From: Saccoglossus kowalevskii
Lineage: Eukaryota > Hemichordata > Enteropneusta > Harrimaniidae
Direction of reading: 5' to 3'
Assembly (NCBI RefSeq): GCF_000003605.2
Contig: NW_003152252.1
Span: forward strand, 305,883 to 320,471
Length of the DNA: 14,589 nucleotides
Part shown: positions 1 to 7,449 of the stretch, one piece after another
How the letters are laid out: the number at the start of each line of letters is the position of its first letter
Position numbering within the stretch: the stretch's first letter is position 1
Position numbers and translations under genes: made by a program
The notes under the pieces: model-generated
What the model was told of the DNA's origin: nothing
What the model saw: the letters and a program-made list of their open reading frames with translations, nothing else
Databases searched by the model: none

Positions 1-5
1 CCCAG
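1..5 (+). CDS. Probable last 5 nt of the preceding GNBP exon
   Basis: The window opens with CCCAG followed by GTGGGC, a plausible donor. Joining ...cca g to the next exon (at ...) gives P-D-E-P-G. That is the conserved CBM39 sequence just before the glucan-binding fold (the IPDEPGI-type motif of the family, from memory). The downstream exon needs exactly one base carried over, and this supplies it. With five bases only, the call rests on phase and motif fit. Confidence 0.5.
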
Positions 6-3000
6 GTGGGCATTAGTACCATATCTGCATTTCCATTAATACTTTGCATATCAATGTATAATTTGCATATCTTAGTAAGGTAATAATGCAAAATATCATA
101 TTCATTAATGTACATAATTACAATCAATTCTAATTGATATTTTTTTATCTTTTTCGGGTTTATTTTTCAGATGAGCCCGGTATTAGCCTGGTTTCCTATC
201 ATTATAATATCAATGAACCGCTTGAAGGGGTGAATGCTGGTCAATATAACGTCGACGTCAAAGAGCCAACGGGTTAGAAATTGGATTTTATTCTCTGAAA
301 AACAAATTATTTTTTTTTAAATATCATACAATGTACGTATGTTTCATACCGTGTATGGACCTGTAAAACTTAGATAACAAATCTAGCAAAGTATCAACAA
401 TTATCAATGAAATAACTCATTACATCAGCCCCTCAGATCTGAAAACATACACTTTACTCGGGCGGTTTTGCCGTTTAGCGTCGCTAGAGGTCGCCAAACT
501 ATTAGAAATGGTACATTGCACGCGAAAATACGAGCGAAGGCGCAACTCGGTAGAAATAAATTGCACAGTATTCTAAATGAAGCCCCTCCGAATTAATACT
601 GGTTTATCTCTTTATGAATGAAGTCCTAAATAACACAGACGCGAAATTATAATTTGATTCTTTTGTTTTTCACCAGCTGGTTGGTGGCTCCATGAAAACT
701 ATGACGTTAAGTTGGTGGAAGGTGACACTGTCTACTACTGGTTATCAGTGATTTACAATAACCAAGGATTTGACCTTTTAGAGCAAGAATGGTCGCCACA
801 AAGTAAGACTAAGTATTAGAAACTCGAATTTTGCTAAACCTGAAACAATGTTCTAGTCGATATTTAAATTCAATTCAAAAAAACGTAATTCTTTATTACA
901 AACACATTTATAGCATATTTTCGTGCGTCTTGTAGGGCCAACCACAACTACCCCAGCTCCTACTACCACAACCGCTGCGCCGACGACAACGCCTCCATAC
1001 ACTGGTCCGACCACAACACCACCGACGACCACCCCATACACGGGACCTACCACAACCCCACCACCTCTTCCAACGGATGAACCCGGAGAAGACCCTTGTG
1101 GGACTTACCCGTGTGATCCAGGATGCGATATGGATGTGCCACCGTGCAATGGATTAATTTTTGAAGACGATTTCGAGAAGTTGGACTTAACCAAATGGCA
1201 GCATGAAATTACTGCTGGTGGTGGCGGAGTAAGTAATTGATACGCCATCTCGCGACATGTTTCAGCAGTTACTTCGTTTACAGTCTGTATTAGATCCTCT
1301 CATTTTGCGTACCAATCAGGTTATTAAAATTGTATCTAATTGGGCTTTTTCACAATTTTTTTTTTTAAATTGTCTGATCACGGAACAACCAGAGAAGGCT
1401 TTATATAACGCCATGTACGCAACTGGAATGATGTATTCAAGACATTTTCTGATTGGTTGATTAATCTAGTTATTTGAGATTTAACGAACGAGATCTTCTA
1501 GTGGAGGTTGTTTTTATCTTTGGGTGGTCGCAGTCAGAAAATTAAAAGATAAAATCAAGAAATTAAATATGACTTATATAAAAAATATACAATTAAAAAA
1601 TGAGAAAGATAGTAGGACAAGATCTTCATTTTATCTGATTGTTTGACGGAGTACCAGTATTGTTCAACTGTTAGAATAATTCTCCGAGTTGTAAACAATA
1701 AACTGTTTAACTGTCAATATTTTTATGATTGATTCCAATACTGTGTTAAGTTCCTAAATGTTCTTTTTCAGAATTGGGAATTTCAGTTATATACTAACAA
1801 TCGTTCGAATAGTTATGTCCGTGATGGCGTACTATACATCAAACCGGTATGTACACTTAACATATGAAGCTTTAAGTCAATTATACAAACATCAAGTTGT
1901 AGATAATACAGGCACTATCATAGAAGTGGATAAATTCATTTAAACCGAATTACTACATAATCTCAATCAACTTAAGTGATGATGTCATATACATTACCGA
2001 CATGGAATCCACAAAACGTAATGCTTTATTTTACATCACAGCTTCTATAATGCAAACTTCTGTCACATTATAATATATTTTCTTTTTGTCCAGCAACTAT
2101 TTTGTTTATACATTCAGTTAGAAGGTGGTGGTCGTCGCGCTACGCATGCGCGAGATATGGGACTCTTATGAACAAAGATGCACATGGGCATCACGACGAC
2201 CACCGCTCGTATATCTGACGACTATGATATATGTGGGTTTTTTTCAGACCTTGTTATCGGAAACCTACGGCGATGACTTCATCATGACTGGTTCGCTTGA
2301 TATATGGGGTAAGCTTACGTGTGTCCTCAACCGTCATATAACATCTTTTAAAACACGCGAATTGTTCATTTACTTACAGTAGTTTTAACTGGTCGTGTCT
2401 TACAAGTCGACAAAATGCCAACTCGTTAACTGTTAACCTGTTCGTTTTTTTCTTGTTCCCAGGCGCAGCCCCTGCTGACATTTGTACAGGCAATCAGTGG
2501 TGGGGATGTGCAAGACAGGGATATGGAACAAATATCATAAATCCCATACAATCAGGCAGACTTAGAACGGTTAATAGTTTTAATTTCAAGTATGGTAGAG
2601 TGGATCTAGAGGCAAAGATGCCAACGGGGGATTGGATTTGGCCAGGTAAGTGGAATTCATGGGACTTTTTTGGTAGGGGGAGTAACACTGTTGTAATTCA
2701 ATTTCAAGTAAAACAATGTGCCGGGAACTAAATTACTTAAACTAATAGGTATGGACCTATTTGTGACGATACGGCAGTTCCGTACAAATTAACGCAAACA
2801 GCATATATTGCACATAATATATTATGTATCGCACTGTACGTGTAATTGGTTAATTCACTGTTTTCATTTATGCAAGCAAATCTACGCAAATACTAGTAAT
2901 TTTAAACGAAAATAGTGTTAACAATAGAAATGAAGGCAGCTTAAACGCAAATGACCGCCGACATCTCATCGAGAACGACAGAGCCGCGAGACTCCCCCCC

Positions 3001-6000
3001 CCCCCTTCCCCACAAATTATGCTCCGTCTTCTTCCGTCATCGCGTCCAGGGTTCCTCTGATATATGTAACCATTTGGTAAAGTGATCAAGATGAAATGAG
3101 TGCAGGAATATTTGTTGATGTTTTAAATAAGACGGAAATGAGCATCCTTTTACGACAGACAGAGGGCAAGCACACGCACACAACGCTATTACACTGTTAA
3201 ACTTACAGCAGAATATCTTGCTATAAAAAATTGGACGCATTCATTATATTAAAAAAATCGCAGATTGATATGACATCACTGAATCCCCAACCAACACAAA
3301 AATAGAACGTAAATATCCTCAAATCGAAGGTTTTTTTGAGAAACAACTTTTCCCAAACTGACCTGTTCTTCTTTCGCCATGTGGTGGCGCTTTTCACTTC
3401 TGGCATTTGATTAAACCAATGTCATAGTTATAAATACTTGATACATATCGCTGTCAAGCTGAGTTGACTATATCATGCACGATGACGTCACTGCTGTATG
3501 TATATCTTGACAGCTATTTGGATGTTACCGGCACAAAACCCGTACGGACAATGGCCTGCTTCTGGTGAAATGGACATCGTGGAAGTACGAGGCGAGTATT
3601 TATGTTGTATACTATCCCATCCCATCTCACCCCATTCTAACTCATCCCACCGCATCTCATCCCATCCTACCTTATCACATCCCATCTCATCCCATCCCAT
3701 CTCACCCCATTCTACCTCATCCCACCGCATCTCATCCCATCCTACCTTATCACATCCCATCCCATCCCATCTCATCCCAACCCATCTCATCCCATCCTAC
3801 CTCATCCCATTCTACCTCATCCCATCCCATCCCACCTCATTCCATGTCTCACCTCATTCCATAGATGAGCTTGAAGTTAGTGGATAACAACCTAGTGATA
3901 CATTTTGCAATGGTAGAAAAACAAACTTTGAAAACGGGAAATTTTCAGGCTTTCGTATACTCTCACATGGATTTATTTATGTGGATTCGTATCTCGAAAG
4001 TGTTTGCAATGGTGTTATGGGAAAGAACATCCATTATGGAAATAAATAAATATGGCGATATTTATTACAGGTCATGCATTCGCTTTAATGTCACAACATA
4101 TTATAGCAAAACACTGCTTATAAATGTTAACCCGCAATCTTAATTTAAAGGCAACACTCAGCTGTACGACTCTTCTGGTGTCTCTGTTGGTGTCGATCAG
4201 ATGGGAAGTACAATGCATTGGGGCCCGTACTGGCCAGAAAATGGATACGAGAAAACACACGTCACCAGGTAAACTTATTTCTTCCGTCGACCACTGCTTC
4301 TCGGCGTCTTTATATTACGCGGAGTTGGTTAAAAGACGTTGGTAACAATGTATTTTACACGCCTTGTTTACGTCAATATTAATTCAATATCGAACAGGGC
4401 GCGGCGCGACGACCACCACCCTTTAATTTTACACGTATGGTTAGGAATACGGTCTTCAACGCTGGTGGCGCTTTGGAACTGCTGACCCAGGGTATCAGAC
4501 TACGCAATAGCGGGCTATCGTTTTAGTTACGAGTTCTCACTTATCGATTATGATCTACAGCTAACCACGTGATCTGACCAAAGGGAATGTGCGTTAACGT
4601 ACTTTCCTCCGCCTGGCGGTGTACTCTGTCCCCGGAGTTCGTGGTCGCTCGTAGAACGTATATATGTCGACAATAATCCAAATCAGGATACCTTATTTCA
4701 CAATACTCGTCCAACCTATGTCTCTTTGCTCGTACCGTGCCTCGGAATCACGGAAGACAAACTCTGTCCACCAACGTAAGTGCACAGCGATAAACATGCA
4801 CCGATTGACATCGTAACAAAAGACAAGTCTACATAAAATGTTTATTTTTATGTTCGTTTCAGAAATACGAGTCCGGGTACATTTGGTACTGATTTTCATA
4901 AATATTCAGTTGAATGGACTGCGGATCACGTCAAGTAAGTGAAAACATAATGTGTATTTAAGCCTCGCCCTGATGATTAACGCGTTAATATATCACTGCA
5001 TTAATGTAAACAAACATTGACAATGTATCGTGTAAAATTGATATTCGAAAGTTCATGCAGTTGAAAAAGTAGTATTATCACGTGACTGCTTGATCTCAGG
5101 TTTTATCTGGACGATGAGGAGCTGATGCACGTAGATCCAGGTGAAGGGGGATTCTGGGAGTATGGTGATTTTGACAAGAACTTGCAGGATGCCGACAACC
5201 CATGGCGAGGAGGAACAAAAATGGCTCCTTTTGACGAAGAGGTAACGTCCAAAAATGACATTTTACAGTTGTTTGTTTGGTGGTTCTTTACTCTACAGCC
5301 AACTGATTAGCTGATATTCCCGATTATTAATGTTGATATGATGATGCGTGACGTGACGTGACGTGACGGAACGTACCATGCCGTGGCGTGGAGTGACGTG
5401 GCGTTGCGTGATGTGACATGATGTGGCGTGAAGTGAAGTGACGTGGCGTTGCGTGATTTGACATGATGTGGCGTGGCGTGGCGTGAAGTGAAGTGGTGTT
5501 GCATGATTTGACATGATGTGGCGTCGCGTAACGTGGCGTAACGTGACGTTATGTGGCGTTGCGTGATGTGATATGACGTGGCGTTGCGTGATGTGACATG
5601 ATGTGGCGTGATGTGATGTGACATGACGTGGCGTGGCGTTACGTAACGCTGCGTAAAGTGGCATGATGTGGCGTGAAGTGACGTGGCGCTGCGTGAAGTG
5701 ACGTGGCGTTGCGTGATGTGACATGATGTGGCGTGGCGTGGCATGGTGTGAAGTGATGTGATGTGGTCCATTTACCAAATGGTTGTGGTTAATGAGTAGA
5801 CCTAAATTTGTAAATATATGATATTGCTTACAATAATAATACTGTGTTTCTTTTTTATTTTCAGTTCTATATTATCATGAACGTGGCTGTTGGGGGCGTA
5901 ACCTATTTTGACGACTCCTTTACCAACTACCCGCATGCCAAACCGTGGTTGAACGACTCGCCTCACGCCTCGTACGATTTCTGGATGGCGAAGGACCAGT

Positions 6001-6077
6001 GGTACCCGACGTGGAACGACGAAGAATCTGCATTGCAAGTGAAACATATTCAAGTGTGGGCGTATGATGAAGAATAA
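1..6077 (+). CDS. Beta-1,3-glucan recognition protein / GH16 beta-1,3-glucanase (GNBP/BGRP family), 5'-partial, 11 complete exons plus a probable 5-nt end of another
   Basis: Joined exons 171-272, 677-802, 936-1228, 1772-1846, 2248-2308, 2463-2645, 3514-3591, 4151-4268, 4863-4934, 5100-5241 and 5865-6077 stay in one frame and give 487 residues (numbering starts at the D split across the first splice). Domains: CBM39 (about 1-76), a Thr/Pro linker (78-122), a four-Cys segment (C131, C136, C140, C147) and GH16 (about 150-487). Conserved GNBP blocks are visible, such as GAAPADICTGN, NIINPIQSGRLRTVNSF, FKYGRVDLEAKMPTGDW, MGSTMHWGPYW and the C-terminal QVKHIQVWAYDEE. The active-site motif is GEMDIVEVRG, with E299, D301 and E304 all present. 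Insect recognition paralogues have lost the glutamates, so this copy is probably a hydrolytic endo-beta-1,3-glucanase. By family it should be secreted and bind fungal or algal beta-1,3-glucan, in immunity or digestion. The signal peptide exon is not in the window. The family is sure; whether its role is immune or digestive cannot be told. Confidence 0.93.
171..272 (+). CDS. GNBP exon: first half of CBM39
   Basis: The acceptor tatttttcag precedes 171. The frame is set by the split D codon and reads DEPGISLVSYHYNINEPLEG, then VNAGQYNVDVKEPT, matching the N-terminal half of the CBM39 glucan-binding domain. The donor is ACGG|GTTAGA, weaker than consensus but phase-correct. An ATG at 171 is in the wrong frame and hits a stop quickly, so it is not the start codon. 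Confidence 0.88.
273..676 (+). other. GNBP intron, no further features
   Basis: This 404-bp intron lies between the two CBM39 exons. It runs from GTTAGA to a T-rich tract ending in caccag. I see no exon, RNA gene or repeat of note in it. Confidence 0.8.
677..802 (+). CDS. GNBP exon: second half of CBM39
   Basis: The acceptor is ttttgtttttcaccag. The exon reads GWWLHENYDVKLVEGDTVYY, then WLSVIYNNQGFDLLEQEW, matching the C-terminal half of CBM39, which ends in an aromatic-rich strand and a terminal EW. The donor A|GTAAGA leaves one base of the next codon. Phases agree with both neighbours. Confidence 0.9.
936..1228 (+). CDS. GNBP exon: Thr/Pro mucin-like linker, Cys cluster and start of GH16
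   Basis: The acceptor is cgtcttgtag; the donor GGA|GTAAGT is phase 0. Residues 78-122 are almost only T, P, A, Y and G, with the unit PYTGPTTTPP appearing twice, a probable O-glycosylated spacer between CBM39 and GH16. A short segment with C131, C136, C140 and C147 follows, then the GH16 start GLIFEDDFEKLDLTKWQHEI. Most GNBPs I know have two cysteines here, so four is a mild oddity. This is the longest exon of the gene, and the linker is the part most likely to vary between alleles. Confidence 0.92.
984..1065 (+). repeat. Internal coding repeat in the Thr/Pro linker
   Basis: The segment contains two diverged copies of a unit encoding PYTGPTTTPP, with extra TTTP runs between them, built from ACC/ACA/ACG threonine codons. 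Codon use differs between copies (acactggtccgacc against acacgggacctacc), so the duplication is not very recent. Confidence 0.7.
1229..1771 (+). other. GNBP intron, no further features
   Basis: This 543-bp AT-rich intron starts GTAAGT and ends ttctttttcag. The 67-codon open stretch inside it (1257-1460) shows no recognisable protein and lies between two exons that join cleanly. I see nothing else in it. Confidence 0.8.
1772..1846 (+). CDS. GNBP exon: GH16 N-terminal strands
   Basis: The exon is 75 nt, phase 0 at both ends, encoding 25 residues: NWEFQLYTNNRSNSYVRDG then VLYIKP. It matches the GH16/GNBP block of the ...YTNNR-NSYV-DGVLYIKP type. The acceptor is ttctttttcag and the donor CCG|GTATGT. 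Confidence 0.9.
2124..2204. repeat. Intronic fold-back (inverted repeat) just upstream of an exon
   Basis: GGTGGTGGTCGTCGCGC (2124-2140) faces CGACGACCACC (2194-2204), giving an 11-bp perfect inverted pair across about 55 bp. A second small palindrome, CGCGC...GCGCG, lies around 2136-2152. The exact reverse complement of the 17-mer recurs at 4404-4420. A MITE-like or foldback element is possible, but I see no target-site duplication. Confidence 0.5.
2248..2308 (+). CDS. GNBP exon: short GH16 segment
   Basis: The 61-nt exon encodes TLLSETYGDDFIMTGSLDIW plus the first base of a Gly codon. The acceptor is gggtttttttcag and the donor G|GTAAGC. The LDIWG end joins GAAPADICTGN in the next exon, a hallmark junction of the family. 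Confidence 0.9.
2463..2645 (+). CDS. GNBP exon: GH16 core with conserved Cys pair
   Basis: The 183-nt exon follows tcttgttcccag and ends G|GTAAGT. It carries the strongest family signature: AAPADICTGNQWWGC (C227 and C235), TNIINPIQSGRLRTVNSF, FKYGRVDLEAKMP and GDWIWP. WP is completed by the next exon to WPAIWMLP, which lines the GH16 glucan cleft. Confidence 0.95.
2646..3513 (+). other. Long GNBP intron with a C12 homopolymer
   Basis: This 868-bp intron runs from GTAAGT to atcttgacag. It contains a run of 12 C at 2994-3005 and a TGACGTCA palindrome near 3483. I see no coding exon. The open frames on either strand here encode nothing recognisable. Confidence 0.75.
3514..3591 (+). CDS. GNBP exon carrying the GH16 catalytic motif
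   Basis: The 78-nt exon encodes IWMLPAQNPYGQWPASG then EMDIVEVR plus one base of Gly. GEMDIVEVRG fits the GH16 signature E-x-D-x-x-E: E299 as nucleophile, E304 as acid/base and D301 between them. The exon must end at 3591 (CGAG|GCGAGT) because the next exon starts two bases into the Gly codon. That makes the donor GC rather than GT. Confidence 0.93.
3592..4150 (+). other. GC-AG intron of the GNBP gene
   Basis: The donor GAG|GCGAGT matches the known minor GC-donor consensus AG|GCRAGT. The acceptor is aatttaaag at 4150. The nearest GT (3596, in gagtatt) would leave the downstream exon out of frame. The intron holds the pentamer satellite at 3614-3863, whose edge lies about 20 bp from the donor, and a 92-codon open stretch (3865-4143) that resembles no protein I know. 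Confidence 0.85.
3614..3863 (+). repeat. Pentanucleotide satellite (ATCCC/ATCTC type) with 75-bp higher-order unit
   Basis: About 250 bp of 5-bp repeats (CCCAT, CTCAT, CACCC, CTACC and the like). Within it a 75-bp block (15 pentamers) at 3621-3695 repeats at 3696-3770 with only two mismatches by eye. This shows duplication of whole blocks in addition to single-unit slippage. It produces spurious S/H/P-rich open frames. Confidence 0.95.
4151..4268 (+). CDS. GNBP exon: GH16 strands after the active site
   Basis: The 118-nt exon starts two bases into the Gly codon of RGN and reads NTQLYDSSGVSVGVDQMGST, then MHWGPYWPENGYEKTHVT. It matches the GNBP block in which VG(V/E)-Q-GST-H(W/F)GP is conserved. 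The donor is AG|GTAAAC. Confidence 0.93.
4269..4862 (+). other. GNBP intron with the second copy of a GC-rich 17-mer
   Basis: This 594-bp intron runs from GTAAAC to ttcgtttcag. GCGCGACGACCACCACC at 4404-4420 is the exact reverse complement of 2124-2140. A 12-mer, TGGTGGCGCTTT, occurs here at 4463 and in the earlier long intron at 3382. No exon is visible. Confidence 0.75.
4863..4934 (+). CDS. GNBP exon: GH16, EWTADHV segment
   Basis: The 72-nt exon encodes NTSPGTFGTDFHKYSVEWT then ADHV, with split codons at both ends (R346 and K370). The HKYSVEWTADHVKFYLDDE block formed with the next exon is typical of GH16, where the strand after F-HxYxxEWT packs under the cleft. The donor is AA|GTAAGT. Confidence 0.92.
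5100..5241 (+). CDS. GNBP exon: GH16 C-terminal sheet
   Basis: The 142-nt exon encodes FYLDDEELMHVDPGEGGFWE, YGDFDKNLQDADNPWRGG and TKMAPFDEE. The acceptor is cttgatctcag and the donor GAG|GTAACG, phase 0. NPW-G-TKMAPFD(E/Q)E is a diagnostic block of animal GNBPs just before the FY-I-NVAVGG strand. Confidence 0.94.
5343..5766 (+). repeat. Pentanucleotide satellite (GTGAC/GTGGC type) in the last GNBP intron
   Basis: About 425 bp of 5-bp units (GTGAC, GTGGC, GTGAT, GTGAA, GTTGC). A recurring landmark, GCGTTGCGTG or a one- or two-base variant, falls at 5401, 5446, 5496, 5556, 5581 and 5706. All spacings are multiples of five, so the register is unbroken across the array. The tract creates long but meaningless H/T/R-rich open frames on the - strand. 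TGACGTGG occurs about six times. Confidence 0.95.
5865..6077 (+). CDS. GNBP terminal exon
   Basis: The exon follows tttttattttcag and encodes FYIIMNVAVGGVTYFDDSFT, the block NYPHAKPWLNDSPHASYDFW, MAKDQWYPTWNDEES and ALQVKHIQVWAYDEE, then TAA. This is the canonical C-terminal end of the family: FxIxNxAVGG, KPW-N-SP-A--DFW, QW-PTW, then a final strand. No extension or GPI-type tail follows. Confidence 0.96.
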   Translation, partial: FYIIMNVAVGGVTYFDDSFTNYPHAKPWLNDSPHASYDFWMAKDQWYPTWNDEESALQVKHIQVWAYDEE

Positions 6078-6127
6078 TAATAAAAACGGCTCGAAAGATT
6101 TGAGTAGTATTTTGAGGGGTTATTATT

Positions 6128-6133
6128 AATAAA
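6128..6133 (+). promoter_or_regulatory. Poly(A) signal AATAAA of the GNBP gene
   Basis: AATAAA lies about 50 bp after the stop codon, a normal distance, and would give a short 3' UTR. A less ideal AATAATAAAAA lies immediately after the stop. Confidence 0.65.
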
Positions 6134-6315
6134 GACGTTTTAAATATCTCATGAACTTTTTATCTATAAAAATCACTTCTTTTACACAGATGGCAATGAC
6201 ACGCAATCTTTTCTTCCATTCATGCCACATTTGTTGGTCTTGAATCCTTAAATAACGATAATATTCAACTTTCGATTAAAATGAAATTTCTACGAAATAT
6301 CAGGCATCAAATGTA

Positions 6316-6426
6316 TATTTTAACGACTGTTAAAATACCATTCTTTGTGGCAAAGGACCCATGAAGGACCCAACTCGGAGAAATCTGCATTATAAGTGAA
6401 ACATGTCATGACGTATGAGGAAGAAT
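6316..6426 (+). pseudogene. Decayed duplicate of the GNBP terminal exon
   Basis: Four collinear blocks match the last exon: 6316-6328 to 5904-5916 (12/13); 6341-6359 to 5979-5997; 6383-6404 to 6026-6047 (20/22, ATCTGCATT..AAGTGAAACAT); and 6412-6426 to 6061-6075 (14/15, CGTATGAGGAAGAAT). Offsets shrink from 412 to 351 bp, so segments have been lost in between. The reading frame is broken (FFVAKDP then stop where the gene has FWMAKDQW). No relic of an upstream exon is visible. Confidence 0.8.
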
Positions 6427-6429
6427 TAC

Positions 6430-7445
6430 AGGCAAGACTTTATGTGTTTTGGAGAAAGTAAAGCAGTTTGAAATTAATGATTGTTTGTCAAAAGTAGTCG
6501 ACATTAGTTCAAACTACGTGTAGATATGTTTTTGTCAAAAAGTGTCAACTACACTCCTCATAAAAAGGGCATGAATATTTTACGTGTTATACATTCTTTA
6601 CTCTGGGAGACCCTCGTGTGATCTTAAAATCGAAAAAGTTCTCCCTGGTAACGCCGAATATATCGTAGGGTATTATACGGTCTGGTACAGATCGCCGAAT
6701 ATATCGCAGGTAATGTACGGTCTGGTACAGTTCATCTTCGGATAGCGTGATAAGTTAAATGCATAATTCAATACGACGATGTTTATCTGTATTGTGTGTG
6801 TTAAAATATTCTTCGTTTTATATTTATTTTATAAAACTAAAACAGACAAACTTCCTTGAAGACGATTGTATAAAACAGTGAGGGAATAAAATAATTTTAA
6901 AGCATACTTCTGAAACACGGATTTGCACATTACTTCAAAATAATTTCTATCAGACAGAATTTCTATTCACTTCAATTGGCCATCATGCGGGAAATTCTTT
7001 CCACTGGGCCGAAGAAGACAAAATGGCCGCCATCATTAATAGTAAGTGCATGCGTGTACAAGTAGGAAATAGCTTGAAAACTTAAATGCACCATGATATT
7101 TGGGAAACCCGTGACTTCACTATTGATATTAATGTAATTAATTATTCGCTGGGTTTTAGCACAGACCACAGTCTATGGTTTTGCTTTGTTATGTGTAAGA
7201 ATGCCTTTGTTTAAAACAATTTGTTAAATTAAAAAAAAAAATCATTCTTAACGGCTTTTTGTTGAAATGAGTTTACTTGCGAATAGAGGTTTACATTATC
7301 GTGTGAAAATGTAGTTATGACGTCATAAAAACCTGATATTGGTGTATAACGCGCAATAATGGGTAGTGTGGAGTCCTTCATTTCAGTTATATGGTCAAAC
7401 AATGTAATATATATGCAATGCTAGCTTGATAATATTGTAGTCTGG
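6430..7445. other. Intergenic DNA, mostly featureless
   Basis: AT-rich sequence with no recognisable gene. It holds the two-copy tandem duplication at 6652-6731 and an unassigned exon-like stretch at 6985-7041 ending in GTAAGT. A TGACGTCA palindrome lies near 7318. Confidence 0.6.
6652..6731 (+). repeat. Two-copy tandem duplication, 41-bp unit
   Basis: CGCCGAATATATCG...TACGGTCTGGTACAG at 6652-6692 recurs at 6693-6731 with few differences, including a small deletion. This looks like a simple recent duplication. Confidence 0.85.
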
Positions 7446-7449
7446 TTGC

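Noticed and set aside
171-235. ATG at the first base of the CBM39 exon as a start codon
   Set aside because: It is in a different frame from the CBM39 protein and reaches a stop after about 20 codons; the exon has a clear acceptor immediately before it.
853-1053. 66-codon - strand Val/Gly-rich frame
   Set aside because: Antisense of the Thr/Pro linker exon.
3488-3887. Open frames of 99-129 codons on both strands (SHPIS or WDEMR repeats)
   Set aside because: Translations of the ATCCC-type satellite fused to the real catalytic exon; intronic.
3865-4143. 92-codon + strand frame in the GC-AG intron
   Set aside because: No recognisable domain, and the flanking exons join in frame without it. 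It could be retained only as a read-through product.
3382-4474. 12-mer TGGTGGCGCTTT shared at 3382 and 4463
   Set aside because: The match is short with no extended flanking similarity; it could be chance or a tiny piece of a repeat.
5293-5778. Open frames of 154-161 codons on the - strand, rich in H, T, S and R
   Set aside because: They are translations of the GTGRC pentamer satellite inside the last GNBP intron; a 5-bp repeat without stops stays open in several frames.
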